The translations under genes and the position numbers were made by a program. The notes under the pieces are model-generated. The model searched no databases, was not told the DNA's origin, and saw nothing but the letters and a program-made list of their open reading frames with translations. From Clostridiales bacterium (GTDB lineage: Bacteria > Bacillota > Clostridia > Christensenellales > Aristaeellaceae): a DNA stretch of 33,747 bases. How positions within the stretch are numbered: position 1 is the first letter of the stretch; the number at the start of each line of letters is the position of its first letter. The stretch spans positions 1 through 33,747 of the forward strand of contig SVHD01000029.1 in assembly GCA_015056015.1 (NCBI GenBank), given 5' to 3'. Positions 31,601 to 33,747 of this stretch are shown piece by piece.

Positions 31601-33631
31601 ATGGCACAGTACCCTCCCATTATGAAGGATAAGCCGGTGTTTTTGCACGGCGGGGATTACAATCCCGAGCAATGGATCAAGGAAAAGGATACGATCTGGA
31701 AGATGGATATGGAATATGCCGCGAAGGCGGGGATCAATACCCTGTCGGTTGGCATTTTTTCCTGGTCCATGCTGGAGCCCAGGGAAAACGAATATCACTT
31801 CGAATGGCTGGATGAAGTGATGGATATGCTGGCGAAAAACGGCATCAAGGCTGTGCTGGCCACCCCAAGCGGCGCGCGCCCTGCCTGGATGGCGGAAAAA
31901 TACCCGGAAGTGCTCCGGGTGGACGGGGAGCGCCGCCGGCATCTGTTTGGTGCGCGGCATAACCATTGCCTGACCTCGCCGGTATATCGGGAAAAGGTAA
32001 GAAAGATCAATACCTTGCTGGCGGAAAGATACAAAAATCATCCGGCCCTTGGCATGTGGCATATTTCCAATGAATATGGCGGCGAATGCCATTGCCCTCT
32101 TTGTCAGGAAAAATTCCGGGCGTGGCTGAAGGAACGCTATGGCGATATTGATACCCTCAATGACGCCTGGTGGAATACCTTCTGGAGCCATCGCTATTCT
32201 TCCTTTGATCAGATTGAAAGCCCCTCCGCCATCGGGGAACAGGGCAGCCATGGGCTGAATCTGGCCTGGAAGCGGTTTACCACCCAGCAATTCTGCGATT
32301 TCTATGATTGGGAAATCGAGCCCCTGAAGCGCATTACGCCGGATATTCCCTGCACTGCCAATCTGATGGGGAATTATCCCGGGATCAATTATTTTGAATT
32401 GGGCAGGCATCTGGATCGCTCCAGCTGGGATAATTATCCCATGTGGACGGGGGATGCAAGGGATGCCCAGGTCATGGGGCTTTCCGCCTTCCGGCATGAT
32501 CTGATGCGGGGCGTGTGCGGGAACAAGCCCTACATGCTGATGGAATCTTCCCCTTCTGCTACCAACTGGCAGGAAATCAACCGGCTGCGCAAGCCCGGCG
32601 CGCTGATGCTGCAGGGCATGCAGGCAGTGGCCCATGGCTCCGATACGGTACAGTATTTCCAGTTCAGAAAGGGCCGCGGTTCCTCTGAAAAATTCCATGG
32701 TGCGGTGATTTCCCATGATAACAGCATGGAAAACCGGGCGTATAAAGAAGTTTCCGCTGTTGGCAAGCGACTGAGCGAGCTGACGGCGGCCCTGGGCTCC
32801 GCACCGGAAAACAAAATTGCCGTGGTATATGACTGGGAAAATGCCTGGGCCATGAAGGATGCGCAATTCGGCCATCGCTATAATAAACAATATGATGAAA
32901 CAGTGATTGCCCACCATAATGCCCTGATGCGCTGCGGATACGGCGTGGATGTGGTGGATGAAACCTGCGATCTTTCCGGGTACAAAATGGTGGTTGGCCC
33001 CATGACCTATATGCTGCGTCCCGGCTTTGCGGAAAAGGTCAAGGTGCTGGTGGAAAAGGGCGGTGTATATGTATCCACGTATGTTTCCGGCTGGGTGAAT
33101 GAAGAGGATCTTTGCTTCATGAATGGTTTCCCTGGCCCCCTCAGCGATGTGCTGGGTATTTGGGACGAGGAAACGGACGCGCTGGATGCAACGCAGCACA
33201 ATCATTTTATCTGGGAAGGCGAGCGTTATGAAGCCAGGGATTGGTGCGCGCTGGTGCATGCAAAAGGCGCGAAGCTGCTGGCGGAATATGAAGAAAACTT
33301 CTACAAGGGGTATCCGGCGCTGCTGGTCAATGAATGCGGCAAGGGCAGGGGGTATTACATCGCCTGCCGCACCAGCGAAGATTTCCTGGCGGATTTTTAC
33401 AAAAAAGTAACAGCTGAAGCCGGCCTGGAACCGCTGGTGAAAAAGATGGAATATGGCGTGGTTTGCACCGAGCGCATCGGTGCAAATGGCCGTTTCCTGT
33501 TCGTGATGAATACGGTGCCGGAAGAAAAGAAAGTGACTTTGCCCGCATGCACGGAAATTGAAAATGGAAATGAAATGGCCGGTGAAGTTACGCTTGCGCC
33601 CTATCAGGTATTGATGCTGAAGCGCAAATAA
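31601..33631 (+). CDS. GH42 beta-galactosidase
   Basis: A 676-residue intracellular glycoside hydrolase. The TIM barrel has the GH42 acid/base Glu158 (WHISNEYGG) and nucleophile Glu315 (YMLMESSPSATNW). The zinc-binding cysteines of the family are present: Cys123 (HNHC), then Cys163, Cys165 and Cys168 (ECHCPLC). A trimerisation (flavodoxin-like) domain and a C-terminal beta domain follow (about 395-676). No signal peptide is present, so it acts on imported beta-galactosides or galacto-oligosaccharides. The start at 31601 has AAGGAAG at suitable spacing; the ATG two codons earlier abuts that site. It begins 35 bases after tlyA with no terminator between. Confidence 0.93.
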   Translation: MAQYPPIMKDKPVFLHGGDYNPEQWIKEKDTIWKMDMEYAAKAGINTLSVGIFSWSMLEPRENEYHFEWLDEVMDMLAKNGIKAVLATPSGARPAWMAEKYPEVLRVDGERRRHLFGARHNHCLTSPVYREKVRKINTLLAERYKNHPALGMWHISNEYGGECHCPLCQEKFRAWLKERYGDIDTLNDAWWNTFWSHRYSSFDQIESPSAIGEQGSHGLNLAWKRFTTQQFCDFYDWEIEPLKRITPDIPCTANLMGNYPGINYFELGRHLDRSSWDNYPMWTGDARDAQVMGLSAFRHDLMRGVCGNKPYMLMESSPSATNWQEINRLRKPGALMLQGMQAVAHGSDTVQYFQFRKGRGSSEKFHGAVISHDNSMENRAYKEVSAVGKRLSELTAALGSAPENKIAVVYDWENAWAMKDAQFGHRYNKQYDETVIAHHNALMRCGYGVDVVDETCDLSGYKMVVGPMTYMLRPGFAEKVKVLVEKGGVYVSTYVSGWVNEEDLCFMNGFPGPLSDVLGIWDEETDALDATQHNHFIWEGERYEARDWCALVHAKGAKLLAEYEENFYKGYPALLVNECGKGRGYYIACRTSEDFLADFYKKVTAEAGLEPLVKKMEYGVVCTERIGANGRFLFVMNTVPEEKKVTLPACTEIENGNEMAGEVTLAPYQVLMLKRK

Positions 33632-33643
33632 ATCATCACAAGC

Positions 33644-33679
33644 AAAAAACGCCTGCAGGCATATCCTGCGGGCGTTTTT
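33644..33679 (+). terminator. Rho-independent terminator of the beta-galactosidase transcript
   Basis: CGCCTGCAGG pairs with CCTGCGGGCG (one wobble), loop CATAT, then TTTTTATT, 12 bases after the stop codon. Confidence 0.92.
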
Positions 33680-33696
33680 ATTGTTTGCTTTAGCGC

Positions 33697-33721
33697 AAAA
33701 AAACCACCAGCAGAGCTGGTG
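33697..33721 (-). terminator. Terminator for a leftward gene beyond the right edge
   Basis: Read leftward, CACCAG, loop CTCTG, CTGGTG, then a run of T bases. It implies a convergent gene just outside the window. Confidence 0.75.
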
Positions 33722-33747
33722 AGAAAAAAAGACTTTAGATATAAGTA

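Overview
The window looks like a chromosomal segment of a spore-forming, low-to-moderate-GC Firmicute, most likely an anaerobic gut or rumen member of the Clostridia. The evidence is an apparent dipicolinate synthase gene at the left edge, a CtsR-type operator upstream of clpB, a Gram-positive LexA box upstream of dinB, strong AGGAGG ribosome binding sites and sigma-A promoters throughout. I cannot name the species. Most genes are ordinary housekeeping or sugar-catabolic genes, but the middle third holds an unusual catabolic operon.

Layout. 1-4.9 kb: partial dipicolinate synthase A-like gene, clpB with promoter and CtsR operator, and a lipoprotein with four peptidoglycan-binding repeats behind a structured leader. 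4.9-6.8 kb: a leftward pair of sugar genes (TIM-barrel isomerase and Gfo/Idh/MocA oxidoreductase). 6.9-8.8 kb: an ECF sigma factor overlapping a membrane anti-sigma-like gene. 8.8-10.2 kb: dinB under a LexA box. 10.2-10.5 kb: a 279-bp inverted-repeat element with a 19-bp hairpin at each end. 10.5-22.2 kb: one leftward operon of ten genes. 22.3-24.1 kb: its divergent regulator and a pentapeptide-repeat protein. 24.1-28.7 kb: an rRNA methyltransferase, a 707-residue protein of unknown function and aspartate kinase. 28.8-33.7 kb: a rightward run of a small membrane protein, lspA, an RluD-type pseudouridine synthase, a tandem-repeat intergenic region, tlyA and a GH42 beta-galactosidase.

The ten-gene operon is, in transcription order, a metallo-beta-lactamase-fold hydrolase, an SDR dehydrogenase, an IlvD/Edd-family dehydratase, a FrdA/NadB-like flavoprotein, FdrA, a 56-residue protein, a DUF1116 protein, an acetate-kinase-family kinase, a DUF2877 domain fused in frame to KDPG aldolase, and a KDG kinase. 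The dehydratase, kinase and aldolase make a standard sugar-acid to pyruvate plus glyceraldehyde-3-phosphate route. FdrA, DUF1116 and DUF2877 are the three subunits of the AllFGH type (oxamate carbamoyltransferase in allantoin breakdown). Here they sit with an acyl kinase rather than a carbamate kinase, and with a flavoprotein and sugar-acid enzymes rather than allantoin genes. My inference is a phosphorolytic module that releases an acyl phosphate and makes ATP from it, coupled to sugar-acid catabolism. The substrate is unknown. This is the most likely undescribed system in the window.

Functional calls are from reading motifs by eye; no database search was run.
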